Source: Glaciimonas sp. CA11.2 (GTDB lineage: Bacteria > Pseudomonadota > Gammaproteobacteria > Burkholderiales > Burkholderiaceae_D). From it: a DNA stretch of 64,000 bases. Of this stretch, positions 55,273-64,000 are shown one piece after another; the stretch's first letter is position 1, and each line of letters begins with the position of its first letter. The stretch covers positions 1,860,001 through 1,924,000 of the forward strand of contig NZ_JAVIWL010000001.1 in the NCBI RefSeq assembly GCF_034314045.1, read 5' to 3'. Below the pieces are notes generated by a model that saw only the letters and a program-made list of their open reading frames with translations, made no database searches and had not been told where the DNA came from. A program made the position numbers and the translations under genes.

Positions 55273-55989
55273 ATGAGCAAATTAACCTTAGACCGCATCC
55301 TGCAATCACAGGGTGTCGGTACGCGCAAATATTGCCGCACGTTGATTGATGATGGCGAAATCAGCATCAATGGTGAAGTAGTGAACGACTACCGGGCCAA
55401 GATCGCAACCGATGGTTTGGTCTTTGTGTTGTTTGATGAGGAATGGGTATATCGCGAGCGCGTCTATATTGCTTTACATAAACCGCCGAATATTGAGTGC
55501 TCCCGTAAGCCGAGTCATCATCCGGGCGTTTTGTCGATCTTGCCGGAGGAATTTACCTGGCGCGAACTGCAACCGGTTGGTCGCCTGGATCATGACACGA
55601 CGGGTTTGCTGTTGATGTCGGACGACGGCACTTTTATTCATGCGCAATCTTCGCCGAAGCGCCATGTTCCTAAAGTGTATGTCGCGACCACGCACGATCC
55701 GGTGACACCAGAACTGGTCGCGCAATTGTTAGATGGCGTGCAATTAAACGATGAGCCGGCTCCGTTGAAGGCGGTCAGTTGCGCCATGATTGACGATAAA
55801 CATATTGAGATCGTGCTTGAGCAAGGTAAATATCATCAGGTTAAGCGCATGTTGGCCGCAGCCGGAAATCATTGCGTCGCGCTGGAACGCACGGCAATTG
55901 GTGCAATGACGCTGGCCTCTCTGGCGTTGGAAGAAGGGGATTGGTGTTATTTGACGCCGGAACAACGGGCATTGCTGATACCGGCCTGA
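55273..55989 (+). CDS. rsuA: 16S rRNA pseudouridine-516 synthase RsuA
   Basis: A 238-aa pseudouridine synthase of the RsuA/RluB/E/F family. An S4 RNA-binding domain covers residues 1-55 (LDRILQSQGVGTRKYCRTLIDDGEI). The catalytic domain has the nucleophile Asp106 in GRLDHDTTGLLLMSDDG and a KYHQVKRMLAAAG motif. It converts U516 of 16S rRNA in the closely related E. coli protein. ATG 55273 is preferred over an upstream in-frame ATG at 55237 because it begins with the standard MSKLTLDRIL. Confidence 0.9.
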   Translation: MSKLTLDRILQSQGVGTRKYCRTLIDDGEISINGEVVNDYRAKIATDGLVFVLFDEEWVYRERVYIALHKPPNIECSRKPSHHPGVLSILPEEFTWRELQPVGRLDHDTTGLLLMSDDGTFIHAQSSPKRHVPKVYVATTHDPVTPELVAQLLDGVQLNDEPAPLKAVSCAMIDDKHIEIVLEQGKYHQVKRMLAAAGNHCVALERTAIGAMTLASLALEEGDWCYLTPEQRALLIPA

Positions 55990-56015
55990 GATTGATCCTA
56001 AAACCGCGGCTAAAA

Positions 56016-56058
56016 AAAATAGGGAGAAAAGCGTTTGGCTTTTTCTCCCTATTTTGTT
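56016..56058. terminator. Bidirectional terminator between rsuA and argB
   Basis: AAAATAGGGAGAAAA (56016-56030) pairs perfectly with TTTTCTCCCTATTTT (56041-56055). A- and T-runs on the two sides serve both strands. Confidence 0.92.
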
Positions 56059-56117
56059 TTGCTCATTCTGTCATTAGCAATCTTGGAAGAGATTCGCCAA
56101 CGGAATGCATATTTAGA

Positions 56118-57020
56118 TCAATGCGAACGGATCATGGTGCCGAAAGCCTGCTCACTCAAGACTTCTAGCAGCAATGAGTGTTCAATGCGACCGTCGATAA
56201 TATGGACTGCGTTGACGCCAGCTTTGGCGGCATCCAGCGCCGACGAAATTTTTGGAAGCATACCGCCAGAGATGGTGCCGTCTTCAAACATTTCGTCAAT
56301 TTCGCGTGCTGACAAATCCGTTACCAGATTGCCTTCTTTATCCTGAACACCAGCGATATTGGTCATCATGATCAATTTTTCTGCGTGCAGGATTTCCGCT
56401 ATTTTGCCCGCTACGACATCGGCATTAATATTGTAAGCCTGACCGTCTGCGCCGAAACCGATTGGCGAAATAATAGGAATGAAGGCATCGTCCTGCAACG
56501 CTTTTACCACGGCAGGATTGATTGCCTCGATTTCACCGACGAAGCCAATATCCAGAAACTGTCCTGGATTTTGCTTGTCCGGCATTTTCATCCTGCGTGC
56601 CCTAATCAGACCGCCGTCTTTGCCGGTTAAGCCAACTGCCTGACCGCCGTAGTGATTAATTAACATCACGATATCTTGCTGCACTTCGCCACCTAATACC
56701 CACTCGACGACTTCCATGGTTTCTTCGTCGGTGACCCGATGGCCCTGAACAAAGATACCTTGCTTGCCGATTTTTTTGAGTGCGTTTTCGATTTGCGGAC
56801 CGCCGCCGTGCACGACTACCGGATTCATGCCGACCAGTTTTAACAAAATCACGTCGCGGGCGAAGCCATGTTTAAGGCGTTCGTCTGTCATCGCATTGCC
56901 GCCGTATTTGACGACAATGGTTTTGCCGTGAAATTTTCGGATATACGGTAATGCCTCTGCCAGAATTCCGGCTTTTACTTTTGGAGGAATGTTGGCAAGT
57001 TCATCGGTCAAGTCGAGCAT
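56118..57020 (-). CDS. argB: Acetylglutamate kinase
   Basis: A 300-aa amino acid kinase. It has [12 protein letters not shown] near the N-terminus, [19 protein letters not shown]-type segment ([18 protein letters not shown]), [13 protein letters not shown] and [13 protein letters not shown]. It phosphorylates N-acetylglutamate in arginine synthesis. Start [11 protein letters not shown] at 57020 has an AGGA seven bases upstream and fits the family; the 29-residue upstream extension does not. Confidence 0.95.
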   Translation of the reverse strand: MLDLTDELANIPPKVKAGILAEALPYIRKFHGKTIVVKYGGNAMTDERLKHGFARDVILLKLVGMNPVVVHGGGPQIENALKKIGKQGIFVQGHRVTDEETMEVVEWVLGGEVQQDIVMLINHYGGQAVGLTGKDGGLIRARRMKMPDKQNPGQFLDIGFVGEIEAINPAVVKALQDDAFIPIISPIGFGADGQAYNINADVVAGKIAEILHAEKLIMMTNIAGVQDKEGNLVTDLSAREIDEMFEDGTISGGMLPKISSALDAAKAGVNAVHIIDGRIEHSLLLEVLSEQAFGTMIRSH

Positions 57021-57542
57021 GGGATATCCTGCGATAGTCTGAAAAAGGTGAGCAAAGAGCCGTGGATAAGCGTGGATGTCTGCGAGGTCAAAATTGGCCA
57101 ACAGCAATCCGCAATTAGGTGTGCGGCAATGGGCGCGATTTTACATGGAAAAGTCGGAGCTTGTTGGGTGCAAAGCAGGGATGTTCGGATAAAACACACA
57201 ATCACCCTTTTTGATCGGGATAATCGCTGATAAATGACGGCGCAAAGGAGGATTACATCGATCAATTTTATTGCTAAATAATTATTAACCGAATTGATGT
57301 CAAAGTTTGATGCAAGGCGTCACGACCAAAGCTGAGCGCAGTCATCGTAGAGGATAATGTGGTGCGGGTCGGGGGCGGGTTGAAGTAAAAAATGCGGTGG
57401 CGCGCCAGCATTTACACATTTCATGCCTTGCCTAAAATGTACTGGTTATGGCAACGATGTGTACTTTCTTGGTATTGTATTAACTCCGGGTGTGAGGGAT
57501 CGCAGCACACCCGGTGCAATCAGCATTGCAGATTTACATCCG
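57021..57542. other. Intergenic region between argB and phaZ
   Basis: It contains the argB promoter region and, at its right end, the hairpin after phaZ. A GC-rich G-run lies near 57368-57378. No gene is supported. Confidence 0.4.
57486..57514 (-). terminator. Hairpin downstream of phaZ
   Basis: CCGGGTGTG pairs perfectly with CACACCCGG over an 11-base loop, 29 bases after the phaZ stop. The T-run on the - strand is weak. Confidence 0.55.
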
Positions 57543-58766
57543 TCATTGGCTGACGTGGATCATTTCACGGACGATCGGATAGACTTCTTTGTTCCAGCGT
57601 CGTCCGCTAAACACGCCGTAATGTCCGACACCGGTTTGCATGTGGTGTGACTTCATGTAGCCCGGAATGCCGCTGCAAAGGTCGTGCGCAGCCATCGTTT
57701 GCCCGATTGCGCAGATGTCGTCATGTTCTCCTTCTACGGTCAACAGAGCGGTGCGTTTGATCGCCGCGGGTTTGATCAGGCGTCCAGCACATTCCAGCTT
57801 GCCCAACGGCAACGCGTACTCCTGAAACACATCGCGTATTGTGTCCAGATAAAACTCTTCTGTCATATCTAGCACCGCGAAATACTCTTGGTAAAAGGTG
57901 CGAGTGGTGTTGGCTTTTTCCAGCGCGCCTTCCACCAAATCGGAGTACAGCCCTTTAAATGCATTCACGTGGCGTTTAAGGTTCATGCTCATGAACGCGG
58001 AAAGCTGCAGGAATCCGGGATACACACGGCGCCCGCCGCCGGGATGGCGCTGCGGGACGGTACTAATCAGGTTCTTTTCAAACCATTCAAATGGCTTGCT
58101 GGTGGCCAGTTCGTTCACTCCGGTCGGATTGACCCGGGTGTCAATTGGCCCGGCCATGAGTGTCAGGCTACGCGGTTGGGCGGGATTACCATCTTCGGCC
58201 ATGATGGCAGTGGCAACCAGAGCGGATACACAAGGCTGGCAGATTGCCACCATATGCGATCCCGGGCCCATCACCTCTAGAAATGCGATGAGATAAAGTG
58301 CGTATTCGCTCATGCCAAAAGGGCCAGCATCTAACGGTACGTCCCGGGCATTGTGCCAGTCGGTGATGTAGACGTCGTGATCCGCCAGCATAGTGCGCGC
58401 AGTTTCACGCAGCAACGTCGCGAAATGGCCGGACATGGGTGCGACGATGAGTACGCGCGGCTGATCGGTCACCCCCTCTTTCTTAAAATGCAGCAAGGTG
58501 CAGAACGGCATGACGTGCGCGACTTCTTCATGCACCAGTACGTCGTGAGTGCTATCTCCTTCGCCTACGTGTATGGTGTTGAGGCGAAAGTCGGGTCGGG
58601 TGTGGGTAACTTCAGTGCTTGCAAACATCTCATAAGCTGCAGAAAGTTTACGAACGCCTGGAGCCGCACTTAAAAAAGGGTGGGACATGGCCGTGACGGC
58701 GGCCTGTGTAAATAAACGCATCCCCGCCATCATGTCGGAATGCGCTTGATAGACTTGATACTTCAT
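57543..58766 (-). CDS. phaZ: Intracellular polyhydroxyalkanoate depolymerase
   Basis: A 407-aa PhaZ of the Cupriavidus PhaZ1 type. It has YITDWHNARDVPLDAGPFGMSEY, CQPCVSALVA with the probable nucleophile Cys179 in place of the lipase Ser, VEGEHDDICAIGQTMAAHDLC and HHMQTGVGHYGVFSGRRW with the catalytic His. It degrades cytoplasmic PHB granules, so the organism almost certainly stores PHB. No PHB synthesis gene is in the window. Confidence 0.94.
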   Translation of the reverse strand: MKYQVYQAHSDMMAGMRLFTQAAVTAMSHPFLSAAPGVRKLSAAYEMFASTEVTHTRPDFRLNTIHVGEGDSTHDVLVHEEVAHVMPFCTLLHFKKEGVTDQPRVLIVAPMSGHFATLLRETARTMLADHDVYITDWHNARDVPLDAGPFGMSEYALYLIAFLEVMGPGSHMVAICQPCVSALVATAIMAEDGNPAQPRSLTLMAGPIDTRVNPTGVNELATSKPFEWFEKNLISTVPQRHPGGGRRVYPGFLQLSAFMSMNLKRHVNAFKGLYSDLVEGALEKANTTRTFYQEYFAVLDMTEEFYLDTIRDVFQEYALPLGKLECAGRLIKPAAIKRTALLTVEGEHDDICAIGQTMAAHDLCSGIPGYMKSHHMQTGVGHYGVFSGRRWNKEVYPIVREMIHVSQ

Positions 58767-58920
58767 GAGTGCTCCCTTGCCCGAGAGTGGGCGATGCTGA
58801 AAGGCATTAGCAAGTTGCAGGCCATCGAATTTCTGGCATGAAGTTTGCTGAGCTGTTTCTGAAATTGTCGATTATCGAGCGACTCCGCCCACATGCGTTA
58901 ATGACTAGGGAATCTGCATC

Positions 58921-59577
58921 ATGGCACAAGCTACTCTCTCCATCAGCAGCAAGAATTATTCGTCGTGGTCGATGCGCGGCTGGCTACTGGTTAAATTCTC
59001 CAAACTGCCATTTGATGAGCAGATCATATCGCTTGATGATCCGGCTATGCGTGCCGAAATCCTATTACTGGCACCGTCGATGTTGGTACCTTGTTTGTTG
59101 CATGACGGGGTTAAAGTGTGGGATACCCTCGCGATAGGCGAATATTTACATGAAATCAAGCCTAAGGCGGGTTTACTGCCAGCTGACCGCGGTGCGCGTG
59201 CACATTGTCGCGCCGTTTGCGGTGAAATGCATTCAGGATTTTCTGCTCTGCGTTCCGCGTTGCCAATGAATTTGCGGGGCCAATTTAAGGAATTCAAGGT
59301 TTGGGCGAGAGCGCAAGCCGATATTGATCGCATTGTCACCATCTGGCACGAATGCTTTAATACGTATGGCGGACCATATCTGTTTGGCGCGACACCGTGT
59401 ATAGCAGACGCTATGTATGCGCCAGTGGTAACGCGCTTTTTGACATACAACGTCAAGTTGGACGCCGTTTGTGCAGCCTATTGCGAATGTATTATGGCTT
59501 TGCCGCAAGTGCAAGAATGGGTGGAAGCGGCGAAGTTGGAACCGGTCGAGATTGAGGAACTTGATGCTGAGTTTTAA
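58921..59577 (+). CDS. Glutathione S-transferase family protein
   Basis: A 218-aa two-domain GST. The thioredoxin-fold N-terminal domain has SSKNYSSWSMRGWLLVKFSKLPFDEQ, VPCLLHDG and VWDTLAIGEYLHE, where the glutathione gamma-glutamyl site sits. The helical C-terminal domain has FGATPCIADAMYAPVVTRFLTY. The substrate is unknown. A terminator-like structure follows at 59712. Confidence 0.9.
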   Translation: MAQATLSISSKNYSSWSMRGWLLVKFSKLPFDEQIISLDDPAMRAEILLLAPSMLVPCLLHDGVKVWDTLAIGEYLHEIKPKAGLLPADRGARAHCRAVCGEMHSGFSALRSALPMNLRGQFKEFKVWARAQADIDRIVTIWHECFNTYGGPYLFGATPCIADAMYAPVVTRFLTYNVKLDAVCAAYCECIMALPQVQEWVEAAKLEPVEIEELDAEF

Positions 59578-60139
59578 TCATTGATTAATTGCCGTATAGG
59601 CATCTAGTTCTGTATTTTCTTTTGTGATTGTTCTTTTATTCTTTAGGGCCGATACCTGACATCGCGCTTTAATGTCTCTGAATAGTCCATTGCCAGCGTA
59701 AAAATGACGCTAAAAAATCTCATTCTTTAGTCAAGGTGGGATTTTTTTGACTGCATTGATTCTGTCGAATTTCCTTTGCGTTTCCTTGGGTTCATTATTT
59801 CCCTTCATAGGTAAAAAAGCGCTACGCCTCTTTGATACTGAAGAGTAGAGTTGCCTTATCATGGTGCAATCAGACGCTCCTTTTGGATGCATGATGGGTG
59901 CCAATATGGTGCGTGAAAATGACATCCGCTTACACACGGTCCAGGTCGGCAACGTGAATTTCTTTTTTCGTAGTTCTTATGAGATTTTGCTGCGGACAAG
60001 CGCCAATGAATTTGCTAATTTGCGGCAAAACAAGAGGCAATCGCCGCTAGTGTGTTGGGTATTCGCTGATTCCTGTGGGATACTTTATCGTGCAGAGCAG
60101 CGTTAAGGGACCCATTGAGGGTAAGAATAACGGGGCGCA
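59578..60139. other. Intergenic region of 562 bases after the GST gene
   Basis: The terminator at 59712-59747 lies in its first part. An 81-codon frame at 59861-60106 has no recognisable features and is not called. Confidence 0.4.
59712..59747. terminator. Terminator-like hairpin after the GST gene
   Basis: AAAAAATCTCA pairs with TGGGATTTTTT, with one G-U pair and a 14-base loop. A- and T-runs make it potentially bidirectional. Confidence 0.6.
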
Positions 60140-60355
60140 ATGAAGTGGGGAATCAACATGGCGGAATGTTTCGTTTGCAAGAGGCAATTTATCTGCGGCG
60201 TCCTTTCGCGCAGCGCGTCGACTTGTTGGTGTCAGGCGCTACCGGCGCTAATGCCTGTGCCATTAATGTTGGCAACAACGCCCACAATATCGTCAAATGT
60301 AGCGCAACCAGGTTGCTGCTGTCCGGAATGTTTACAAATTTTATTGCTTTTGTAG
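60140..60355 (+). CDS. Small cysteine-rich CWC-family protein
   Basis: A 71-aa protein (65 aa if ATG 60158 is used). It has CFVCKRQFIC, then CWCQALPAL, then CCCPECLQILLL, matching the Cys_rich_CWC pattern: C-x2-C-x4-C, CWC followed by LP, and a C-terminal CxCxxCL-type cluster. The spacing of nine cysteines suggests zinc or another metal. Its function is unknown. The small size and overlap with a frame at 60115-60384 make it easy to miss. A GGGGA precedes ATG 60158, which may therefore be the true start. Confidence 0.75.
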   Translation: MKWGINMAECFVCKRQFICGVLSRSASTCWCQALPALMPVPLMLATTPTISSNVAQPGCCCPECLQILLLL

Positions 60356-60407
60356 CAAGTTTAAATCCGACAAATAGTCTTTAGCCTTCGAAAAGTGCCG
60401 ATTTCGC

Positions 60408-61205
60408 TTAACTTCGTTCGGGAAGTGTCGCTTCATCGCAGCTACGCACTTCCTTGTGGGTAAAGGTGGCGACGACCTTGGTTAACTGTGCCGAGGTCTG
60501 AGCGTTTAACAGCCGTAATTGGAAGGCCACCTTGCCAGCTGTTGCCTTACGCGCTTCTACTCGTATGCCGATCAGACCCTTTTCTTCCAGGCGGGCAACC
60601 TGAATTTGCGAGGCCTCTTCAGATTTGAATGTGCCGAGAGAGATGCCATAAAGGAGCGGTGGCGCATCTTGGATGACAAAGAAATCGGTGATGCCAAGGC
60701 CGAGCAATTCCTCCCCTTTTTTATTCGCCGCGTCTTGGCTCCCAAACGAAGGCAAGTACACGCGATAACTGGCAATTTCTTGCACTGGGCGGCGGATTGG
60801 CTGCACGGTTGGCGCGACTTCAGCTAACTGACTGGCAAATCGCCTTGCTTCAGCAGCGCTGAAATTGCCTACTTCAGTGCAGGCAAAGGCGCTGTTGGCA
60901 GCACTGTCTGTGCCATCTTTCTCGCCACCACCTAGATTAGCGGTTGAGGTAATCGCGGCATTATTTGCATTATTTGCACTATTTGAATTAGTCACACCGT
61001 TCTGGTTGGTCCTTGCGCTATTGCCTTTTTCACCCTCAGCCTCGGTTACTGGAACCAATTTAATTTTGTCCGCTTGCAATTGGTTAGTTAAACGGGCGGG
61101 CTCTCTTCCGTTCGAGATGAGGCCGATGCCCTCCACATAGCCGTGCTGTAACGCAAACAAACCTGCGTTGATTAATAGCAGCAACCAGAAAAATATTTTC
61201 AACAT
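60408..61205 (-). CDS. SPOR-domain membrane protein
   Basis: A 265-aa protein with one N-terminal transmembrane helix (FFWLLLLINAGLFALQ), an Asn/Ala-rich linker to about residue 100, and a SPOR-like domain near 105-215 (CTEVGNFSAAEARRFASQL, YRVYLPSFGSQDAANKKGEEL, YGISLGTFKSEEASQIQVARL). SPOR domains bind denuded peptidoglycan at division sites. It is third in a birA-coaX operon, 14 bases after coaX. That arrangement is common in Burkholderiales, but its role there is unclear. Confidence 0.85.
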   Translation of the reverse strand: MLKIFFWLLLLINAGLFALQHGYVEGIGLISNGREPARLTNQLQADKIKLVPVTEAEGEKGNSARTNQNGVTNSNSANNANNAAITSTANLGGGEKDGTDSAANSAFACTEVGNFSAAEARRFASQLAEVAPTVQPIRRPVQEIASYRVYLPSFGSQDAANKKGEELLGLGITDFFVIQDAPPLLYGISLGTFKSEEASQIQVARLEEKGLIGIRVEARKATAGKVAFQLRLLNAQTSAQLTKVVATFTHKEVRSCDEATLPERS

Positions 61206-61219
61206 AAAGTGTTATTCGC

Positions 61220-62005
61220 TCAACGTTCGGTTTCTGCGGCAATGCTGGTCCACAGGCCAGTCAGGACCAAATGGTCAACTCTTTCATGGGGCGATGTCAG
61301 ATAGGGTGCAATAACGCCAGCACTTCCACCCGTAAGAATACATTTTATTTCCATTCCCGGATGATGTTGGGTTTGCAGCGTCAATGCGGTCGAAATTGCG
61401 CCAACCTGCGCGGCGATACAACCGCTCATGATGGCATCCTCGGTGTTGTCCGCAAATGGTGTCGTGATCACGACATGGTCAAGGATGCGTGGCAACTGTG
61501 CCGTGCCGTGCGCCAATGCGTTCGCCATCAAGCCCAATCCAGGCAAGATCATACCGCCTATAAACGTGCCGTCGGCATTGATGACGTCAATCGTCGTGGC
61601 GGTGCCGCAGGTTGCCAATAACAGGGCTTGTTGTGGATATAGCCGATGTGCGCCGATTGCCGAAGCAAAGCGATCACAACCGAGTTGCATGGGATTGCGA
61701 TAGGCGTTGCGAACGCCCGCCAGCTGCGGCACGGAGGCAAACCATTCCGGCAAAATACTGCTATCGAAGGCCAGTTGCAATATTTCATGCAGACGTGCAC
61801 CAACCTTACTGCCCGCGACATTGGAAATCAACACGCGCGTTATCTGAAGGCCGCGCCAAAGGCCAAGCAACTCCGCAATTTCGTTATGCGCCACAGAGCC
61901 AATGTCTCGCCATATAGGAGGAGCGGTGGCATGGCCGAGGGTCGGAATAGTTGCCAAGGCCCACTTTATGCGCGTATTGCCAGCATCAATTAACAGTAAT
62001 CCCAT
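61220..62005 (-). CDS. coaX: Type III pantothenate kinase
   Basis: A 261-aa CoaX. It starts MGLLLIDAGNTRIKWAL (phosphate loop), has GCDRFASAIGAHRLYP, TCGTATTIDVI and GGMILPGLGLMANALA, then a CILTGGSAGVI end motif. It makes 4'-phosphopantothenate, the first step to coenzyme A. It is two bases after birA on the same strand. Confidence 0.95.
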   Translation of the reverse strand: MGLLLIDAGNTRIKWALATIPTLGHATAPPIWRDIGSVAHNEIAELLGLWRGLQITRVLISNVAGSKVGARLHEILQLAFDSSILPEWFASVPQLAGVRNAYRNPMQLGCDRFASAIGAHRLYPQQALLLATCGTATTIDVINADGTFIGGMILPGLGLMANALAHGTAQLPRILDHVVITTPFADNTEDAIMSGCIAAQVGAISTALTLQTQHHPGMEIKCILTGGSAGVIAPYLTSPHERVDHLVLTGLWTSIAAETER

Positions 62006-62007
62006 TC

Positions 62008-62958
62008 TTACGTTTCCTTTACCCGCAGCGAAATGTCGCCCGCCATGATAGCGACAGGTAACGCATCTTGCGCGGTTTGTAACAAAAATCGACCGATCTT
62101 ATCAATCCCCAGCGCTGTGCCCTCATATAAAACCTTACCCTGATCCAGAATAACCACTTGTTGTCCTGCATGCGCGTGGAGTTGATTCCAGCGTGACACA
62201 AATGGGTTGAGGCCATCGTTTTGAAATTGTTGTAATGCGTGGGTCAGGTTGGATAGTAACGTCGCCATTAGCGCGTTGCGATCAGCCTCGACAGGGCAAC
62301 TATCGGGTCCTGATCTTGGCAAATTGGCTATCTTGCGCTCAAGTTGCTGTTGTATATCAACCGGGATGGCAAGATTGATACCGACACCAATCACCGCCCA
62401 AGTGGAACGCTCGGCGTACCCGTTGGGCTGAGCGCTGCCACTCGCGGTTTCAATCAGAATGCCGCCCAGTTTGCCGTCGCTCTCGCCGTCCACTAACAGC
62501 AGATCGTTAGGCCATTTTAATCGAATGCCGAAATCGGTCTCTGCATTTTCCTGCTCCTGAGCGGCGCCAAAAGTCTGGTGCAAATACTGGTTTAAGCCGT
62601 CAGCAATCGCCACGCCGACGGCTAGCGGCAAGCCAATCAATTTTTGTAGGGGGCGATCAAAACGCCATGCCAGCGAAAACATCAACGCAGCGGATGGCGC
62701 CGAAAGCCAAGTGCGTCCAGCGCGTCCTCGACCAGCGGTTTGCTGTTCGGCAATGCGCAGCATCGGTCCAATAATCGCGTCGCCGTTGTGGTGCGCGTTT
62801 AGACCGGATGACCCATTTTGTGACCCTTGCGGGTTTTGTATTAGCGTCAGAAGGTCGGCGTTGGTGGAGCCGGTCTCAGCCACGACCTCAATTGTGATGT
62901 GATCGGGAAGTGATGCCGAAAGTGCAAAGATGCGCTCTGCAGAAAGAGTAGATGTCAT
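62008..62958 (-). CDS. birA: Biotin--[acetyl-CoA-carboxylase] ligase BirA (no DNA-binding domain)
   Basis: A 316-aa monofunctional biotin protein ligase: ETGSTNADLL, the biotinyl-AMP loop RGRAGRTWLS, LKWPNDLLL and KLGGILIE, then a C-terminal SH3-like domain. The N-terminal residues do not form a helix-turn-helix, so it cannot repress the biotin operon as E. coli BirA does. The start at 62958 is preferred to 62967, which would add three residues. It is first in the birA-coaX-SPOR operon. Confidence 0.92.
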   Translation of the reverse strand: MTSTLSAERIFALSASLPDHITIEVVAETGSTNADLLTLIQNPQGSQNGSSGLNAHHNGDAIIGPMLRIAEQQTAGRGRAGRTWLSAPSAALMFSLAWRFDRPLQKLIGLPLAVGVAIADGLNQYLHQTFGAAQEQENAETDFGIRLKWPNDLLLVDGESDGKLGGILIETASGSAQPNGYAERSTWAVIGVGINLAIPVDIQQQLERKIANLPRSGPDSCPVEADRNALMATLLSNLTHALQQFQNDGLNPFVSRWNQLHAHAGQQVVILDQGKVLYEGTALGIDKIGRFLLQTAQDALPVAIMAGDISLRVKET

Positions 62959-63100
62959 GCCGCGCATTGTAGCGGATGCGCGCTGTCGTCAATTATTTCT
63001 TGGTGTGTATTTGCCATTGATGGAGACGAGGATAAGTATTTTGCGTATAAAAGTCTTGGTGCGGCGAGATTTTGTATCCATTCTCACTTAAACTTGATGC

Positions 63101-64000
63101 ATGCCAAAATCCGATGTCCAACTCCCCGCGATCGCTCTCGCTCATCTTCATGATGGAGGTGATAACAAGACCGAGGACGGTGGTAGTGGCGATGTCAATG
63201 TCGATACACGCGTGGCAATGGTCCGCGGAAACTGGCAAGTCAATGCGATGGCGCAACCGGGCGTTATGCGAGGGCTGCAGTCAAGATTGAAAATGCTGGC
63301 AAGGCGCGCTGCACGGCAATCTCTCCAATGGGATTTGTCGCAGGTTACAGCGCTCGATCATATCGGCGCGCAATTATTGTGGAACGCATGGGGAAAAAAA
63401 CGCCCGGATTCGCTGGTGCTTACGCGTCAGCAAAAGGATTTCTTCAAGCGCCTCGAAGATGCTGGGCCATTATCTTTGCCACCGCCACCACCGCGACGGC
63501 GATTGTTGATTGTCATTTATGATTGGGCGCGCGTCGGATTGGATCATCTGAGCGGCTTCGTCGCATTACTCGGACAATTTATCCTGGACTTCAACCGCAT
63601 GGTGCGCACGCCGCGTCGGGCACCGTGGAAAGAGATATCCGCAAACATTTACCACATCGGTTTTCAGGCGTTGGGAATTACTGCGATTGTCGGGTTTCTG
63701 ATTGGCGTAGTGTTATCGTTTCTCTCCGCGCAGCAATTGCACACTTTTGGCGGCGACATTTATCTCGTCAATATTCTCGGGATGAGTATCATCCGCGAAC
63801 TGGGACCATTGCTGGCAGCCATTTTAGTGGCGGGGCGCTCCGGTTCTGCCATCACCGCGCAACTGGGTGTGATGCGGGTGACGCAGGAACTCGACGCGAT
63901 GGAGGTAATGGGTTTGCCGCATGGCTTCCGTTTAATCTTGCCGCGTGTGATCGCTTTATTGATCGCGATGCCGTTGTTGGTGATCTGGACGGATGCGATT
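63101..64000 (+). CDS. MlaE-family ABC permease with N-terminal STAS-like domain (3' end cut by window)
   Basis: The frame stays open from ATG 63101 to the right edge (300 codons). Residues about 40-125 resemble a STAS domain (WDLSQVTALDHIGAQLLWNAWG). From about residue 185 comes an MlaE/YrbE permease: GFQALGITAIVGFLIGVVLSF, GMSIIRELGPLLAAILVAGRSGSAITAQLGVMRVTQELDAMEVMG. MlaE-type permeases move phospholipids or related lipids with an MlaF ATPase and an MCE protein. The rest of the gene, and presumably its ATPase and MCE partners, lie beyond the window. It is divergent from birA. Confidence 0.88.
   Translation, partial: MPKSDVQLPAIALAHLHDGGDNKTEDGGSGDVNVDTRVAMVRGNWQVNAMAQPGVMRGLQSRLKMLARRAARQSLQWDLSQVTALDHIGAQLLWNAWGKKRPDSLVLTRQQKDFFKRLEDAGPLSLPPPPPRRRLLIVIYDWARVGLDHLSGFVALLGQFILDFNRMVRTPRRAPWKEISANIYHIGFQALGITAIVGFLIGVVLSFLSAQQLHTFGGDIYLVNILGMSIIRELGPLLAAILVAGRSGSAITAQLGVMRVTQELDAMEVMGLPHGFRLILPRVIALLIAMPLLVIWTDAI

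Noticed and set aside
59861..60106. An 81-codon frame in the gap after the GST gene
   Set aside because: It has no recognisable motif and a weak start context; a competing frame exists on the other strand.

Overview
The window looks like a chromosomal segment of a betaproteobacterium in Burkholderiales, most likely Oxalobacteraceae (Glaciimonas, Herminiimonas or Collimonas type). That placement is an inference from the gene set: an intracellular PHB depolymerase with a Cys nucleophile, a pilE-pilY1-pilX-pilW-pilV-fimT minor pilin operon, a birA-coaX-SPOR operon, a CWC-type Cys-rich protein and a complete-looking corrin ring cluster. I saw no insertion sequence, prophage, CRISPR array, tRNA or rRNA.

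Region 1 (1-16683, all + strand) is a cobalamin cluster. Its order is cbiE (cut by the window edge), a cbiX-cbiC fusion, cbiD, cbiL, cbiF, cbiG, a cbiH-cbiJ fusion, a cobW-like GTPase, cobO, cbiA/cobB, bluB, cobU, cbiB, cobC, cobQ, then a NiCoT nickel/cobalt permease. CbiX, CbiD and CbiG indicate the early-cobalt (oxygen-independent) ring route, while BluB makes the lower ligand with oxygen. cbiT, cobS and cobT are not in the window.

Region 2 (about 16700-32140, + strand) is the least explained part. Four exported proteins (191, 878, 2241 and 1312 aa) are built of DUF11-like and Ig-like repeats. The 2241-aa protein ends in a probable outer-membrane beta-barrel. Long, AT-richer non-coding stretches with inverted and direct repeats lie between the first genes. 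I read it as a candidate uncharacterised cell-surface or filament system.

Region 3 (32551-40167) holds a fatty acid desaturase behind a palindromic operator candidate, an osmoprotectant ABC operon (a cytoplasmic PhnD-like protein plus ProX, ProW and ProV), an nhaR-like LysR regulator facing it, a short hibernation factor, a Bax-inhibitor-1 membrane protein and a small TFIIB-type zinc ribbon protein.

Region 4 (40365-50323, - strand) holds the type IV minor pilin/PilY1 operon and a 901-aa PepSY-flavoreductase with a Fur-box-like promoter. Region 5 (50772-64000) is mostly housekeeping: tag (with a LexA-box-like site overlapping its promoter), gcdH, ycaO, rsuA, argB, phaZ, a glutathione S-transferase, the CWC protein, a SPOR protein, coaX, birA and the start of an MlaE-type permease cut by the right edge.
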